From contig JAEYNZ010000104.1 of the NCBI GenBank assembly GCA_023412195.1, forward strand, positions 1-62,221: DNA of 62,221 nucleotides, read 5' to 3'. The translations under genes were made by a program, and so were the position numbers. Below are positions 53,014 to 62,221 of the stretch, piece by piece; within the stretch, counting starts at the first letter, position 1, and the number at the start of each line of letters is the position of its first letter. Below the pieces are notes generated by a model. The model saw only the letters and a list, made by a program, of their open reading frames with translations. It ran no database searches and was not told where the DNA came from. The DNA comes from Bacteroidota bacterium (GTDB lineage Bacteria; Bacteroidota; Bacteroidia; Bacteroidales; Prolixibacteraceae).

Positions 53014-53526
53014 TTAGTAATCATTTTCCCAACGTTCAGCAGGATCATCAGGCAGTGGAACAGTCTTCCATGAAAACCTGAGTATGCCTGGCTTTACCAG
53101 CCGCTCGAAATCGGCATAGTTCATTTTGATCAGCTCAGTATGAGTGCCCGCATTGAATGCTATTTCTTCATTTTCAGCTAGCGTTTCTGCCACATATACT
53201 TCCAAATCATAAAGGTTTCCGAAAGGCGGCATTGCACCGGTTTCACAATCAGGAAAATGATACTTAAATTCAGCTTCGCTTGCCAAGGTAACATTTTCGT
53301 TTCCCAGGCTTCTCTTCAGCTGATCAAAATCTACCTGGTATGATGCAGGCAATACTGCCATAATTAATTTTTCACCTTTGTTGACAATCACTGTCTTAGC
53401 GAATTCTTTTCCTGAAATATGGGCTGATGATGCTATTTCCTGCGATGTATAAGCGCTGGAATGCCTGATGGTAACATATCTGACATTGTTATCATCAAGA
53501 AAAGCTTTTAATTTTATACCTGGCAT
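53014..53526 (-). CDS. YbaK/EbsC-family aminoacyl-tRNA deacylase
   Basis: A 170-residue protein matching the YbaK fold: a first helix, then SGKEFAKTVIVNKGEKLIMAVLPA with the conserved lysines of the substrate pocket, and GAMPPFGNLYDLEVYV with a conserved Gly-x-x-x-P-F/G loop. The family hydrolyses mischarged tRNAs (such as Cys-tRNA-Pro or Ala-tRNA-Pro). The exact substrate cannot be told from sequence. Confidence 0.88.
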   Translation of the reverse strand: MPGIKLKAFLDDNNVRYVTIRHSSAYTSQEIASSAHISGKEFAKTVIVNKGEKLIMAVLPASYQVDFDQLKRSLGNENVTLASEAEFKYHFPDCETGAMPPFGNLYDLEVYVAETLAENEEIAFNAGTHTELIKMNYADFERLVKPGILRFSWKTVPLPDDPAERWENDY

Positions 53527-53705
53527 TTTATGACAATTTATTTTCGTTAAAAAAAGATATCATCAAATACACATTTTTCACAACAGAATCTCAGGTATAT
53601 CTACTATTCCTTTGAATAAAAGTTTCAGAAATAGATGAATATTATTGATTAGTTCGTGGCCTGGACTGACAATTGCATAGTTTTACTGTGTTAGGGTGGT
53701 TACAC

Positions 53706-53737
53706 AAAAAAGAGGCTGTTAAAAACAGCCTCTTTTA
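53706..53737 (-). terminator. Terminator of the lamin-tail-like T9SS gene
   Basis: AAAAGAGGCTGTT (53708-53720) and AACAGCCTCTTTT (53724-53736) pair perfectly around three bases. On the minus strand it is followed by TTTTTTGTG and lies just after the stop codon of the large gene. Confidence 0.9.
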
Positions 53738-53755
53738 AGATTCAGTAAGCAAAAA

Positions 53756-56700
53756 CTACTTTTTAATAGCCTTGTAACGGCCAAGCAGTGAATTGTTCTT
53801 GCTGATAACAATCAGGTACATTCCTGAGGGCTGGTCGTCAATTGAAAGCACTTCAATATTGCTTCGAGCCTTCAGGTCGCGCACAACTGCTCCGTTGGAA
53901 TTATAAACCTGGATACGGTTACCTGCTTCAACACCCCTTACATTCAATCTTCCGTTCGTTGGGTTCGGATAGATTTCAATCAGGTTGGCTGATGGAAGTT
54001 TACTTAAAACCGCAACAATGTTCAGATCGTACATCACTTCAATGTGCCCATCAGCAGAAGTAACTTTCAGCATGTCGCTTTCATCGATGTTCCCGTCGGT
54101 TTTTTCATTACCAGCGGAATCTACAACTACAGCAGTGGCCCCCATAGAAGGAGTTATATTGGCATAAAAATCAGTAATGCTGACGACAGGACTTTCAACG
54201 GTGTAGCCCACCTGATCAACTTTATATGTATCAGAAAGTACATATGCCAGATAAGTAGTTGAAAGTATGTACTGTGTCCGGAGCATGGATAGGTGGTATA
54301 CTCTGGTAACCATACCGTTGGAAGAAGTTACAACAAGCTTGTCATCCTGATAAATGTTTCCATCTGTTCTTTCATGTCCCATTTTATCAACAAGCATAAC
54401 TGTTGCACCAAATGAAGGTGTAATGTTTGCCATAAATGCACCAACACTGGTTCCTCTTGGTACAAATTCAATCAGGTCAAGTGACTGGTTTACACTATAA
54501 ACCTCTGAAAGAACGAAAGCATCTTCCTCTGAAGCATTAGGTTGCAGCTGGTAAACGATTTTAGTTACCCCGTTTTCTGCTACAACATCAAAATAGGTAT
54601 CAGAGTTTACGGTAACGTCTACATAAGCTGTGTCATAGTTCAATTCCTTCAATGAAATGTAAGCGCCGTTTCCATCAATCACATCGAGATGAGCACCCTC
54701 CGGAACAGTAATGTTATTCAAAATGGTACTCAACTGGGTTCCATAATCGAATCCGGATATAATGCCGGTTCCTGCATTTTCATCCTGTGCAGCACTTTTT
54801 GGCTCGCTTACAATTTCAATATCATAAAGCGTAGAAGTAAGTACGGCGTTTGAACTGAGTCCTTCTTCAGTAACATCAATCCTGTATTGGGTAGTATTGA
54901 TGCTGTCTGCTGACATGACAATAAGTACATCATCCATGCTGAGGATGTCATCATTTGTCAACTCATTTTCGCCAGACTGAACTGTCAGTACCTGGTTTTC
55001 ATCGGCCTTTACTATATTGCCTAAGAAGGTATTAACAGTGGTTCCGGTGGTAACACCAAGGATCTCTTCATCCATTGAATAGCCTGGGCTTACTTTATAG
55101 TATCTGGAATTAACAGTAGATTTGAAATGTGTCGGCTCATACATAAAATGTTGCCCTATATCATTATTGATATAAAGTATATTATATGGCCATGGAATGT
55201 TTTGTGCAGTCCAATATGCATCATTAGTCCAGGTCCATTCAGAATCGTCAGGATTTGTGCCGAATGAACCTTTATAATTTGGATTACCCTCAAAAATATG
55301 AGGTTTCCTTACGTAATTTGTCAACATTGCTGCAGTAGTACCACCTATAACCCATTCTGAACCATCTCCCTGTCCAAATACATCAATCAATTCAAAATCA
55401 TTTGGGTCATTGGCAGGTTTTAAGCCCAGTTTTATGGAATCGTTCAGAATCTTGTATAAATAGAGGTTCCCGTTTGACCATTTCCGGATGGGATTACCAC
55501 TCCATTCACTTATTGATTCACCCCATGGGTTCATTGACCTGCCTTCCCTGTTATAAAATTGAACGTCAAGTTCTTTTAAAACAGGCCAATCGTAATCTGC
55601 TGGCAAATTACCGTAAGTATCAATGGCTCCTAATACGAAAACATCGCCAGGCTGAACAATGGCATTGACGCTAAGGTCTTGCACCAAAATTCCAGGATTT
55701 ACAGCCCATTGTGATTCATCCACCCATTTATACCCAGGTACATATTTTGCATAGCGATTCTCCCATTCATCCACTCCGGAATATGCTTCAATCATAGTGG
55801 CAGGATTATTAGCCCAGTCTTCACTTGCTAACATGTAATCACTCAGGTCAAGAGGCTGGTTGCCAGGATTGGCTATTTCCATAAATACATTACTCCATTG
55901 ATCCCACCATACATACTCGGAAATAAAAGGATCATCAGAATATGGCTGAATATTCTCCGGTTCTTTTTCCTTAACGAGTTCAACATTGTAGGTATTTTTT
56001 ACACTATCATCCTGTGCCGTAACCATAAAAGAAATGGTCCTGTCTTCTACTGACCCTGAAAGAGATGTGGCCCGTTTAACTTCCACCTTGGCATTTATAT
56101 TATCAGTTTTTGCAACCAATGCAGGTATGCCTGTATAATCAGCAGGAAGTTGAACACGGTAGTTAAATGTAGTTGAATTAAAACCTGGAATGGTATCTCC
56201 CTCCCAACCGAATACAGAAAATATTGCTTCATATTCAGCAGGTACATCAGGCCATGTAATTGCAGAAAGGTAAGCATTGTGGCTTGGGACATAACCTTGA
56301 ACCTGTAAGTGATATTCTTTCACCATTCCACTTTCAGAGGTCACTTTTAATATGTCACCATCCTTTAGGTCAGGCCTTTCCTCACCATCAACAAATACAA
56401 ATTCCCAGGTGGCATTCGATGGTTTTTCGAGGTATTTAGTCAAAGAATCAGTTCTTAGTGCATAGGGAAGCCCATGCCAGGTTCCTGTAATGGTGTCAGT
56501 ACCATGGTCATGTTTGGTAACCCTGGGCCAGCCTAATATTCCTTCCTGCGTGTTGGTGACAATGGGGCCACCTCTGAAAGCTGAACCAATATTAACGTGA
56601 GCAACAGGCATCACAGTATTGGCATCGGCAGTTGGCTCAGACACTATTATATCAAAAACGGCTGTTTGTACAGTATTCCCTGCAACATATATGGTAAGTT

Positions 56701-57712
56701 TATCCCCCGTTTTTGCAGCACGGTATAGAGAATCGGACTGCATATCATTTAAATGATAATTCCATGCAACGCCGGGTTTCCTTTCAAAATAGTTCATGAT
56801 GTCATCCAGCCTACCGATACCCCATGGCACTGTAAGCGTTTTGCCGGCAAAGTCGACATCAATTACATCTGATTCCAGAGTGTTTTCATCCAGTACATAG
56901 GCTCCATGGTTTCCTACAGTCCACCATGTGGTACGCCATGAATTGTATCCTGGTGGCCTTGGAATTACGATCCATTCCGAGTCTTCGTCACCCACACCAC
57001 GTGCATTGGCAAAATCCAGGTTTCCATTTTTGATCGAATATTTACGGATCAGGTTGGAATTGTTTGTAGCGTCGGCAACACCTGCTACATCATAAGCCTC
57101 GGCAAAGTTATTCCCGTCGTCATCAAATACTCCACCCACCTGGTCAACTACAGCTGAGTCGCCTGGTGTAAAATGATGTTCAATGTAAAAAGCTTCACGG
57201 CCATTCCATGCTTCAAATACCCACTGGTATGCATCACCATACCTTTCACTGGTAGTTACACTGTCTTTCTCCCAGGTAAAATCACCGCTCTTTGGTTCCC
57301 GTACATGAACCAGATAATCGGCTACATCGTATATGTCAATCTGTTTGGCCCTCTGGTTCCCTTCAAATCCATCAATTTTCCGGTTGTACATCGCCGGACC
57401 AAAATCATAAGCTGTGGTTATCACCCAGGATTCTCCCGGCTCAAGTACCACATCGGGCAACATGAAAGACCTGTTAGCTTCCGGCACCCACGGATCATTA
57501 AATACATCTAAAATAGGTGGTGCCCAGGGACGAATTGAGCCAAATTTAAACTCTTGTAAATTGATAGCCTCATCCCCCATATTGGTCAGCTCAAAATAAT
57601 TATCGGGCTGCGCACTGGTTCTGGCCTCAGTTATTACAAGCGATCGGTACGGCTCCTGCGCATTCAGAATACCGCCCAAAAACATCAGAAAAAGTAAATG
57701 TTTTAACTTCAT
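53756..57712 (-). CDS. Large secreted lamin-tail-like protein with T9SS sorting domain
   Basis: A 1318-residue protein from the ATG at 57712 (MKLKHLLFLMFLGG), which starts the signal peptide. Two lamin-tail-like regions are visible, one after the signal (SLVITEARTSAQPDNYFELTN) and one in the middle (FISEYVWWDQWSNVFMEIAN). The second half has repeats of about 100 residues with the pattern ITPSxGATxxxVDxxGxExTDGNIxxxDxLxVTSxxG. The end is a T9SS type A sorting domain (IEIYPNPTNGRLNV). Lamin-tail proteins are typically surface or extracellular; no enzyme motif was seen. Confidence 0.85.
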   Translation of the reverse strand: MKLKHLLFLMFLGGILNAQEPYRSLVITEARTSAQPDNYFELTNMGDEAINLQEFKFGSIRPWAPPILDVFNDPWVPEANRSFMLPDVVLEPGESWVITTAYDFGPAMYNRKIDGFEGNQRAKQIDIYDVADYLVHVREPKSGDFTWEKDSVTTSERYGDAYQWVFEAWNGREAFYIEHHFTPGDSAVVDQVGGVFDDDGNNFAEAYDVAGVADATNNSNLIRKYSIKNGNLDFANARGVGDEDSEWIVIPRPPGYNSWRTTWWTVGNHGAYVLDENTLESDVIDVDFAGKTLTVPWGIGRLDDIMNYFERKPGVAWNYHLNDMQSDSLYRAAKTGDKLTIYVAGNTVQTAVFDIIVSEPTADANTVMPVAHVNIGSAFRGGPIVTNTQEGILGWPRVTKHDHGTDTITGTWHGLPYALRTDSLTKYLEKPSNATWEFVFVDGEERPDLKDGDILKVTSESGMVKEYHLQVQGYVPSHNAYLSAITWPDVPAEYEAIFSVFGWEGDTIPGFNSTTFNYRVQLPADYTGIPALVAKTDNINAKVEVKRATSLSGSVEDRTISFMVTAQDDSVKNTYNVELVKEKEPENIQPYSDDPFISEYVWWDQWSNVFMEIANPGNQPLDLSDYMLASEDWANNPATMIEAYSGVDEWENRYAKYVPGYKWVDESQWAVNPGILVQDLSVNAIVQPGDVFVLGAIDTYGNLPADYDWPVLKELDVQFYNREGRSMNPWGESISEWSGNPIRKWSNGNLYLYKILNDSIKLGLKPANDPNDFELIDVFGQGDGSEWVIGGTTAAMLTNYVRKPHIFEGNPNYKGSFGTNPDDSEWTWTNDAYWTAQNIPWPYNILYINNDIGQHFMYEPTHFKSTVNSRYYKVSPGYSMDEEILGVTTGTTVNTFLGNIVKADENQVLTVQSGENELTNDDILSMDDVLIVMSADSINTTQYRIDVTEEGLSSNAVLTSTLYDIEIVSEPKSAAQDENAGTGIISGFDYGTQLSTILNNITVPEGAHLDVIDGNGAYISLKELNYDTAYVDVTVNSDTYFDVVAENGVTKIVYQLQPNASEEDAFVLSEVYSVNQSLDLIEFVPRGTSVGAFMANITPSFGATVMLVDKMGHERTDGNIYQDDKLVVTSSNGMVTRVYHLSMLRTQYILSTTYLAYVLSDTYKVDQVGYTVESPVVSITDFYANITPSMGATAVVVDSAGNEKTDGNIDESDMLKVTSADGHIEVMYDLNIVAVLSKLPSANLIEIYPNPTNGRLNVRGVEAGNRIQVYNSNGAVVRDLKARSNIEVLSIDDQPSGMYLIVISKNNSLLGRYKAIKK

Positions 57713-57930
57713 AACATCAAGTTTTAAAATTATTGCATAGGTAATATACATATAAATTTTCGAACATCAAATGGTATAAATGTTAAAATATGCCTGATAA
57801 TGTTGGGATTGGAATTTTGAAAAATGAGGTAAGAGTTTTACAACAAATAACAGCTCTTAATGTTTAAAAGAATGAATTATTATAGTATGTTAAATATGAC
57901 AGAGGGGCAAATATGACGGTGTTGTGATAT

Positions 57931-60900
57931 TCAGTCGTTACTTTTAATAAAGAGTTTTTCTGACGAATGAGTAGAAAAAATAAATTTAAAAATATATAAT
58001 CCTGCACTCAGATCATTTACATCAAGCATAAATTTATTCTCTCTGGGTTCACCTTCCTGCAGGACATTGCCTTTCATATCGATAATTTTTATATTTAGAT
58101 TTCCTGAAAAGGGTGTTGTGAGCTCTACATGCAAATAATTCCTCACTGGGTTTGGCCAGATTTTGATCTCATTTCCTGTAGTTGTCGGGACAGATGTAGT
58201 TACGGGTTCCATTTTCAAATCTACGATGGTATCCTGCTCAAGTAATAAGTACCCTGACATCTCCTTGTATCCGGTCTTCGTTACCCGAAAGCTGTATTCT
58301 GATCCCACCGGCAGGTCCTTAAAGTTTACCATGCCCAGGCTTGATGTAATTTGTGCCTGGGTACCATTTAATACTACAGAAGCATTATTTACCGGGGTTT
58401 CTCCCTCTTTTAATCTGAACTTTATAAAGGCTGCAGTCCTTTTTAACGGGAACAGGAAGGTCGTATCTGAATGAATATTTAAAATGCCGACAGCATTTTC
58501 ATATGAATTCTTGTCAATCCGGTAATCATAGTTGCCACCAAAAATCTTAAAATAAACTTCTCCGTTTTCATTGGTTGCACCTGCCATTGAACCTAAAGTC
58601 ACCATTGCCCCGGTAAAACCTGTACTTGTCTTTGCATCCACAGCAACAATTCTGACGTTGTATTCTGCTGTTGTCATTTTAAACAGTAAGGTTGTATCGC
58701 GGGACATTGTCATTTGCCTGTTGCTGATTCCAAGATAGGTTTCCTTTTCAAATCTTAAAGAAATAAGGGAGGGTACATTTTTAAAAATAGCTGTACCTGT
58801 TTCATCTGTAAATGCTTCTGTTTCAAAATTTTTAACGCTTACACCCTGAAGAGGCTGGCCTGAGACAGAATCTATTACGATAACTGACAGTTCGTATGAA
58901 GCCAATCCTGAACGGCTGTTCCGTTTTTGCAACTGGTCGAGATAAAGTGAACGGGGTTCCAGCTGATCGCCTGTACCAATCCCTTCCGACCAGTCACGCG
59001 GAGAAGTATCATAGCTGTAGCCGCCTGCAGTTCCTCCCACAGGATCGAGTTTCACCCGGTAAGCAGGGCCTGAAGTGCCAATGATGTATCCGTGCCGGAA
59101 TTGCCTCGATTCGACGATGTAATCCCTGTCAGGGTGATATGCATTGCCTGTTGTGTTGTAAAATACCGACTGTGTTGACGAGTAACCGTGTATTACAGTA
59201 CCTCCCCATGGGCGGAATGCAGATTCAAGGTAATCCTGGTCAACTGTTGTAACATCAAATAAATTAGCCATGCTGAGGTACATGTGGAAATCGCTGCTGT
59301 ACTTTGAATTTTCTGCTATACAGTTGTGGATGACATTTCCGTTGCTGTGAGGAAACTTAAAGTCAAAATTATGCCTGCTGTGATTTGCCCTGCTGTTCTT
59401 TATCAGGCAGTCATTCGATTGAAGTGTAAACATATACCCATTGCCTCCTCCTCCTTCATATTGTGGTTTCTGAAAGAAACAGGAATCAACGGTGATGCCG
59501 CGGCACTGATCAAGCAGAATGCCATTCGACAATATGTGAATGTCATCAGAATTTGATTCCGGTTTGTATGTGTAGATGTTTTTAATCCAACAGTTATATG
59601 CGTTCTTCAGGTTTATAGCATGTGAGGCATGTACCTCATATGCTCCGTTAACCTGCAGGGAATAATCTTCTTCTTCCCATTTGTTTTTATCATTCTGACG
59701 GTTCCCGATGCTCAGATTTTCAATACCGCATCCCGTTATGTGTTGCTTTGCATGATATAACCTGGCATTATCCCTCATTTTCATGAAGTACCTGGTGGGA
59801 GAATCAATGTAGATCAGTTTTTTTTCCACATCTACAGAATCAATGGTCCTGTGGAACATTACCCTTGTAGACCAGTCTGTCCAGATGCCAGCCATGCCAT
59901 GTTCTTCAATAAAAGCGCTGGTTTCACCCGAACGAAGTATGATCTCATCACCCGGGTTAAACCCTGTTACAGACTCAACCGGAATAACCTGTGTGGGGAA
60001 CATCAGATCTGACCTGAGTTTTACAGAAGTTCCAGCAGACGTTGACCATGATGCTGCTTCACCTGACATCAGGATGATGTTTTTTTGCCTCATGAAGGTG
60101 GCATCATTATAAATGTATGTCGAATCTGTACCTGCTCCCCTGAGAATGGTGTTGCTGTACCTGATTTTTAATGCAGCTGCTTCATTTCCGGGATTCACCC
60201 GGTAAATACCTGCTGGAAGAAAAACAACTCCTCCTCCAGACTGTCCGGCATCGTCGAGGGCCTGCTGAATGGCTGCAGTTACATCATCTGTACCTGTGTT
60301 ATCGGCATCATAAGGTGAAAGTGTCACATCAATGATATTTTCTGAAATGAAAGGTATTTCCTTTTCTCCCTGGTAATAACCGGCATAGGAGAAATCATGC
60401 AGGAAACGATTCCTGTCATCCATAAATCCCGGTTGCCAGTCCTCAGGGTACAATTTACTTCTCCAGGTACCTTCGGGGGTGGTGTATGTTTTGAGGTCCG
60501 GCATCTCATCCAGTGTAAGTACATATTCATGGGCAAACATTTTTTTCCACAGATCCAGGGAATTGTACTTGCTGTCGCGGACAAACTGGCCGTACCAGGG
60601 CATAAAGTATGACCAGGCAGCTTCATCGGCCACGAGATTGTCAACATCTGGAAAAGACCCTGTTTCACTCAGGGTAACCATTTTTTTACGGCCATAGTCA
60701 TCGTTCAGCTTGTTGAATTCAAGTATCTGCGAACTGTGGTCCCCATCCTTATAGATATCCCGTCCGATCATATCCACAACATCATCACCAGGGTACCACG
60801 GGTAATCGTTTTGCTGACTTGTCCAAACCCATATCAGGTTTTTAAGCCCGTGATGGTTCACCATCCTGTCGTACATCAACCTGTAAAGTGCCTTGCACGG

Positions 60901-61854
60901 TTCAGGTCCCTTTGCGCCCCACCAGAACCAGCCGCCCGAGGCTTCATGCAGGGGCCTCCATAAAACCGGAACATCACTGTCATATAACTTCTTAAGCAAT
61001 CCTGAAATGTAATCAATATCTTTAAGCATCGCCTTGTACTCATTGGACCCTGTATCAAATATCTTTGAAATGTCAAAATTGGTATCTGAGGTATAAAAAG
61101 CTTCGGTGGTACGTAAAGGATCCCTCCAATGCCAACAGAATGCCGGGATTCCGTTTTTTGCATAGTATTTTTTTGCATCGTTAACAGGTTCTTCATTATT
61201 ATACCATGAATAACCTCTTCCGCAATGCATAAAGTCTAATCCTATCAGTGCAGGTTCCTTTCCCGTATTTGCTTTTAACCAGTTGATTTCATCCATGCTG
61301 TTTAAGGTCATGGCACCCGATACGATTTTCTTGCCGTAATGATCATAAAGGAACTGATACAACCTTGCAGTATTCGCTGTCGGATCAGGTATAACAAGGT
61401 TCTTGTTGATTTGAAACCGGTCGGCAGGATCTGCAATTTCAAATTCTATAAAATCAATATTTATCCAGCCCCATGATTTTAAAATTTTGACCACATGGTT
61501 CCCGGCAGATAGCTTCATTGTACTAACCACGAGCTTTCTGCTAAACTGGCTGCTTTGATCAATTGTAAAATCAATCTGGGCATTGTTAACAGAAAAGTTG
61601 TTTATCTTTCTCCCTGAAGGCGAAGCCGCATAGACATAAATGTTATAGAAGGCTTCTTCATCAAGTGTAAGGTTCCAGGTCAGATGCCCTTCTTCCTGTG
61701 AAACATATGCACCCCCTGAAACATCATCATCATAAACAATTTTGGCGCCACCTACCAGCGATGCAATTTCTGCTTCAAATTTTTGGGCAGATAATGAAAG
61801 AGTGGAAATGTAAATTACAAATCCTGTAAAGATCACACTGAATATCTTTTTCAT
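57931..61854 (-). CDS. Multidomain T9SS enzyme: CBM35, GH26 mannanase, beta-helix
   Basis: A 1307-residue protein. Signal peptide 1-23. Residues 24-142 are a CBM35-like carbohydrate-binding domain (FEAEIA start). Residues 155-455 form a GH26 catalytic domain with acid/base Glu304 in PLHEASGGWFWW and nucleophile Glu397 in LSETGSFPD. From about 505 to 930 there is a right-handed beta-helix of the pectate-lyase type (DVTAAIQQALDDAG, GGGVVFLPAGIYRV). Three beta-sandwich repeats follow (about 970-1220), then a T9SS type A domain (IWPNPVRNYLHVEL). GH26 enzymes mostly cleave beta-1,4-mannan. The second catalytic-type domain has no assignable activity. The gene lies 52 bp downstream of the GH5 fragment; a TAGTTTTG at 61874-61881 could be a weak promoter. 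Confidence 0.9.
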   Translation of the reverse strand: MKKIFSVIFTGFVIYISTLSLSAQKFEAEIASLVGGAKIVYDDDVSGGAYVSQEEGHLTWNLTLDEEAFYNIYVYAASPSGRKINNFSVNNAQIDFTIDQSSQFSRKLVVSTMKLSAGNHVVKILKSWGWINIDFIEFEIADPADRFQINKNLVIPDPTANTARLYQFLYDHYGKKIVSGAMTLNSMDEINWLKANTGKEPALIGLDFMHCGRGYSWYNNEEPVNDAKKYYAKNGIPAFCWHWRDPLRTTEAFYTSDTNFDISKIFDTGSNEYKAMLKDIDYISGLLKKLYDSDVPVLWRPLHEASGGWFWWGAKGPEPCKALYRLMYDRMVNHHGLKNLIWVWTSQQNDYPWYPGDDVVDMIGRDIYKDGDHSSQILEFNKLNDDYGRKKMVTLSETGSFPDVDNLVADEAAWSYFMPWYGQFVRDSKYNSLDLWKKMFAHEYVLTLDEMPDLKTYTTPEGTWRSKLYPEDWQPGFMDDRNRFLHDFSYAGYYQGEKEIPFISENIIDVTLSPYDADNTGTDDVTAAIQQALDDAGQSGGGVVFLPAGIYRVNPGNEAAALKIRYSNTILRGAGTDSTYIYNDATFMRQKNIILMSGEAASWSTSAGTSVKLRSDLMFPTQVIPVESVTGFNPGDEIILRSGETSAFIEEHGMAGIWTDWSTRVMFHRTIDSVDVEKKLIYIDSPTRYFMKMRDNARLYHAKQHITGCGIENLSIGNRQNDKNKWEEEDYSLQVNGAYEVHASHAINLKNAYNCWIKNIYTYKPESNSDDIHILSNGILLDQCRGITVDSCFFQKPQYEGGGGNGYMFTLQSNDCLIKNSRANHSRHNFDFKFPHSNGNVIHNCIAENSKYSSDFHMYLSMANLFDVTTVDQDYLESAFRPWGGTVIHGYSSTQSVFYNTTGNAYHPDRDYIVESRQFRHGYIIGTSGPAYRVKLDPVGGTAGGYSYDTSPRDWSEGIGTGDQLEPRSLYLDQLQKRNSRSGLASYELSVIVIDSVSGQPLQGVSVKNFETEAFTDETGTAIFKNVPSLISLRFEKETYLGISNRQMTMSRDTTLLFKMTTAEYNVRIVAVDAKTSTGFTGAMVTLGSMAGATNENGEVYFKIFGGNYDYRIDKNSYENAVGILNIHSDTTFLFPLKRTAAFIKFRLKEGETPVNNASVVLNGTQAQITSSLGMVNFKDLPVGSEYSFRVTKTGYKEMSGYLLLEQDTIVDLKMEPVTTSVPTTTGNEIKIWPNPVRNYLHVELTTPFSGNLNIKIIDMKGNVLQEGEPRENKFMLDVNDLSAGLYIFKFIFSTHSSEKLFIKSND

Positions 61855-61906
61855 GATGTTTTTGTTTTATAACCAAAACTACAGGAGAATGAACCAGTTG
61901 ATTTTG

Positions 61907-62221
61907 TTAATCTAATCCCGCCATTTTTCTAAGGATCTCCCTGGTTTTTATTCCTGATTCTTTCAAATCGCCCTCTTTCCAGTTCCCCGTATCACTTGCC
62001 GAAGTTTTTAACATCGAACATGTTTCATTCTTATCGGAAACCGACCAACTGACCCAGCTGATTTTATTTTCCTTCATCCAGTCGATCCAGCGATGCCATT
62101 CTTCATAATTGATTGGCCCGTTACCACTGGCTTCCATACCTGCCGATTCAGAAATAAAAATTGGAATGCCTTTACTGATGGCATAATTACTCCTGTCGCG
62201 CAATGACTGTTTATGTGTGGC
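61907..62221 (-). CDS. GH5-family glycoside hydrolase, 3' fragment (start outside window)
   Basis: The frame is open to the last base. About 104 C-terminal residues resemble the end of a bacterial GH5 (subfamily 2-like) cellulase: RDRSNYAISKGIPIFISESAG carries the probable nucleophile Glu of the FISES strand, followed by WIDWMKENKISWVSWSVSDK. Family members hydrolyse beta-1,4-glucans or mannans. It continues upstream out of view, and no T9SS domain follows, which suggests a different localisation from the GH26 enzyme. It is likely co-transcribed with that gene. Confidence 0.85.
   Translation of the reverse strand, partial: ATHKQSLRDRSNYAISKGIPIFISESAGMEASGNGPINYEEWHRWIDWMKENKISWVSWSVSDKNETCSMLKTSASDTGNWKEGDLKESGIKTREILRKMAGLD

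Overview
The window comes from a member of the Bacteroidota, most likely the order Bacteroidales. The case rests on four things: several proteins end in type IX secretion (T9SS) sorting domains; Shine-Dalgarno sequences are mostly absent; start regions repeatedly carry the Bacteroidota -7 promoter element TAnnTTTG; and the gene families are typical of the phylum (DUF5606, BatA, AMP nucleosidase, full-length PurL, TPR-CHAT, GH26/GH5). Species cannot be named from sequence alone.

Layout. Positions 1-7300 hold a cut-off lipoprotein hydrolase, a rhomboid protease / holA / AMP nucleosidase operon on the minus strand, a stand-alone HsdR-N-like nuclease domain, and a minus-strand recR / glycosyltransferase / acetyltransferase group. 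Positions 7500-17400 are metabolic: a Tat-exported Gfo/Idh/MocA oxidoreductase, malic enzyme fused to a phosphotransacetylase-like domain, a DUF486 membrane protein, a trehalose block (SRPBCC protein and GH15 hydrolase diverging from a fused OtsA-OtsB), a DoxX protein and tRNA-Leu(GAG) with its own terminator. Positions 17500-30300 carry a small lipoprotein, purL, a DJ-1/PfpI protein, an ECF sigma factor divergent from a TonB-dependent receptor, DUF5606, a DnaQ-like exonuclease, an OmpA/thrombospondin-3 protein and argS.

Positions 30300-36100 are the most unusual part. A sigma-70-like factor overlaps a predicted membrane anti-sigma/TPR protein whose N-terminus has several copies of one module. 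Convergent to these is an exported, membrane-anchored TPR-CHAT cysteine protease. Divergent from the protease is a 49-residue peptide gene with an EM-x4-GGG leader-like motif. The sigma gene and the peptide gene share an upstream motif (GAGGGTTACCTTTT followed by TATATA). The peptide's 5' leader also recurs as a degenerate, roughly 32-bp-periodic array just behind the protease gene. I read this as one trans-envelope signalling and peptide system; the functional links are inference.

Positions 36100-50500 are again housekeeping or salvage genes: a THUMP-domain RNA methyltransferase, serine acetyltransferase, an NAD-precursor kinase with the PnuC transporter, an S41 protease, GMP synthase, a five-LysM protein with a periplasmic-binding fold, ornithine aminotransferase, a BatA protein, an isoaspartyl peptidase and a hemolysin III protein. 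Positions 50600-62221 hold secreted products: a two-domain fasciclin protein, a YbaK-type deacylase pair, a 1318-residue lamin-tail-like T9SS protein, a 1307-residue CBM35-GH26-beta-helix T9SS protein and the 3' end of a GH5 enzyme. The last two suggest the edge of a beta-mannan or glucan degradation locus. No CRISPR array, insertion sequence, integrase or phage gene was seen.
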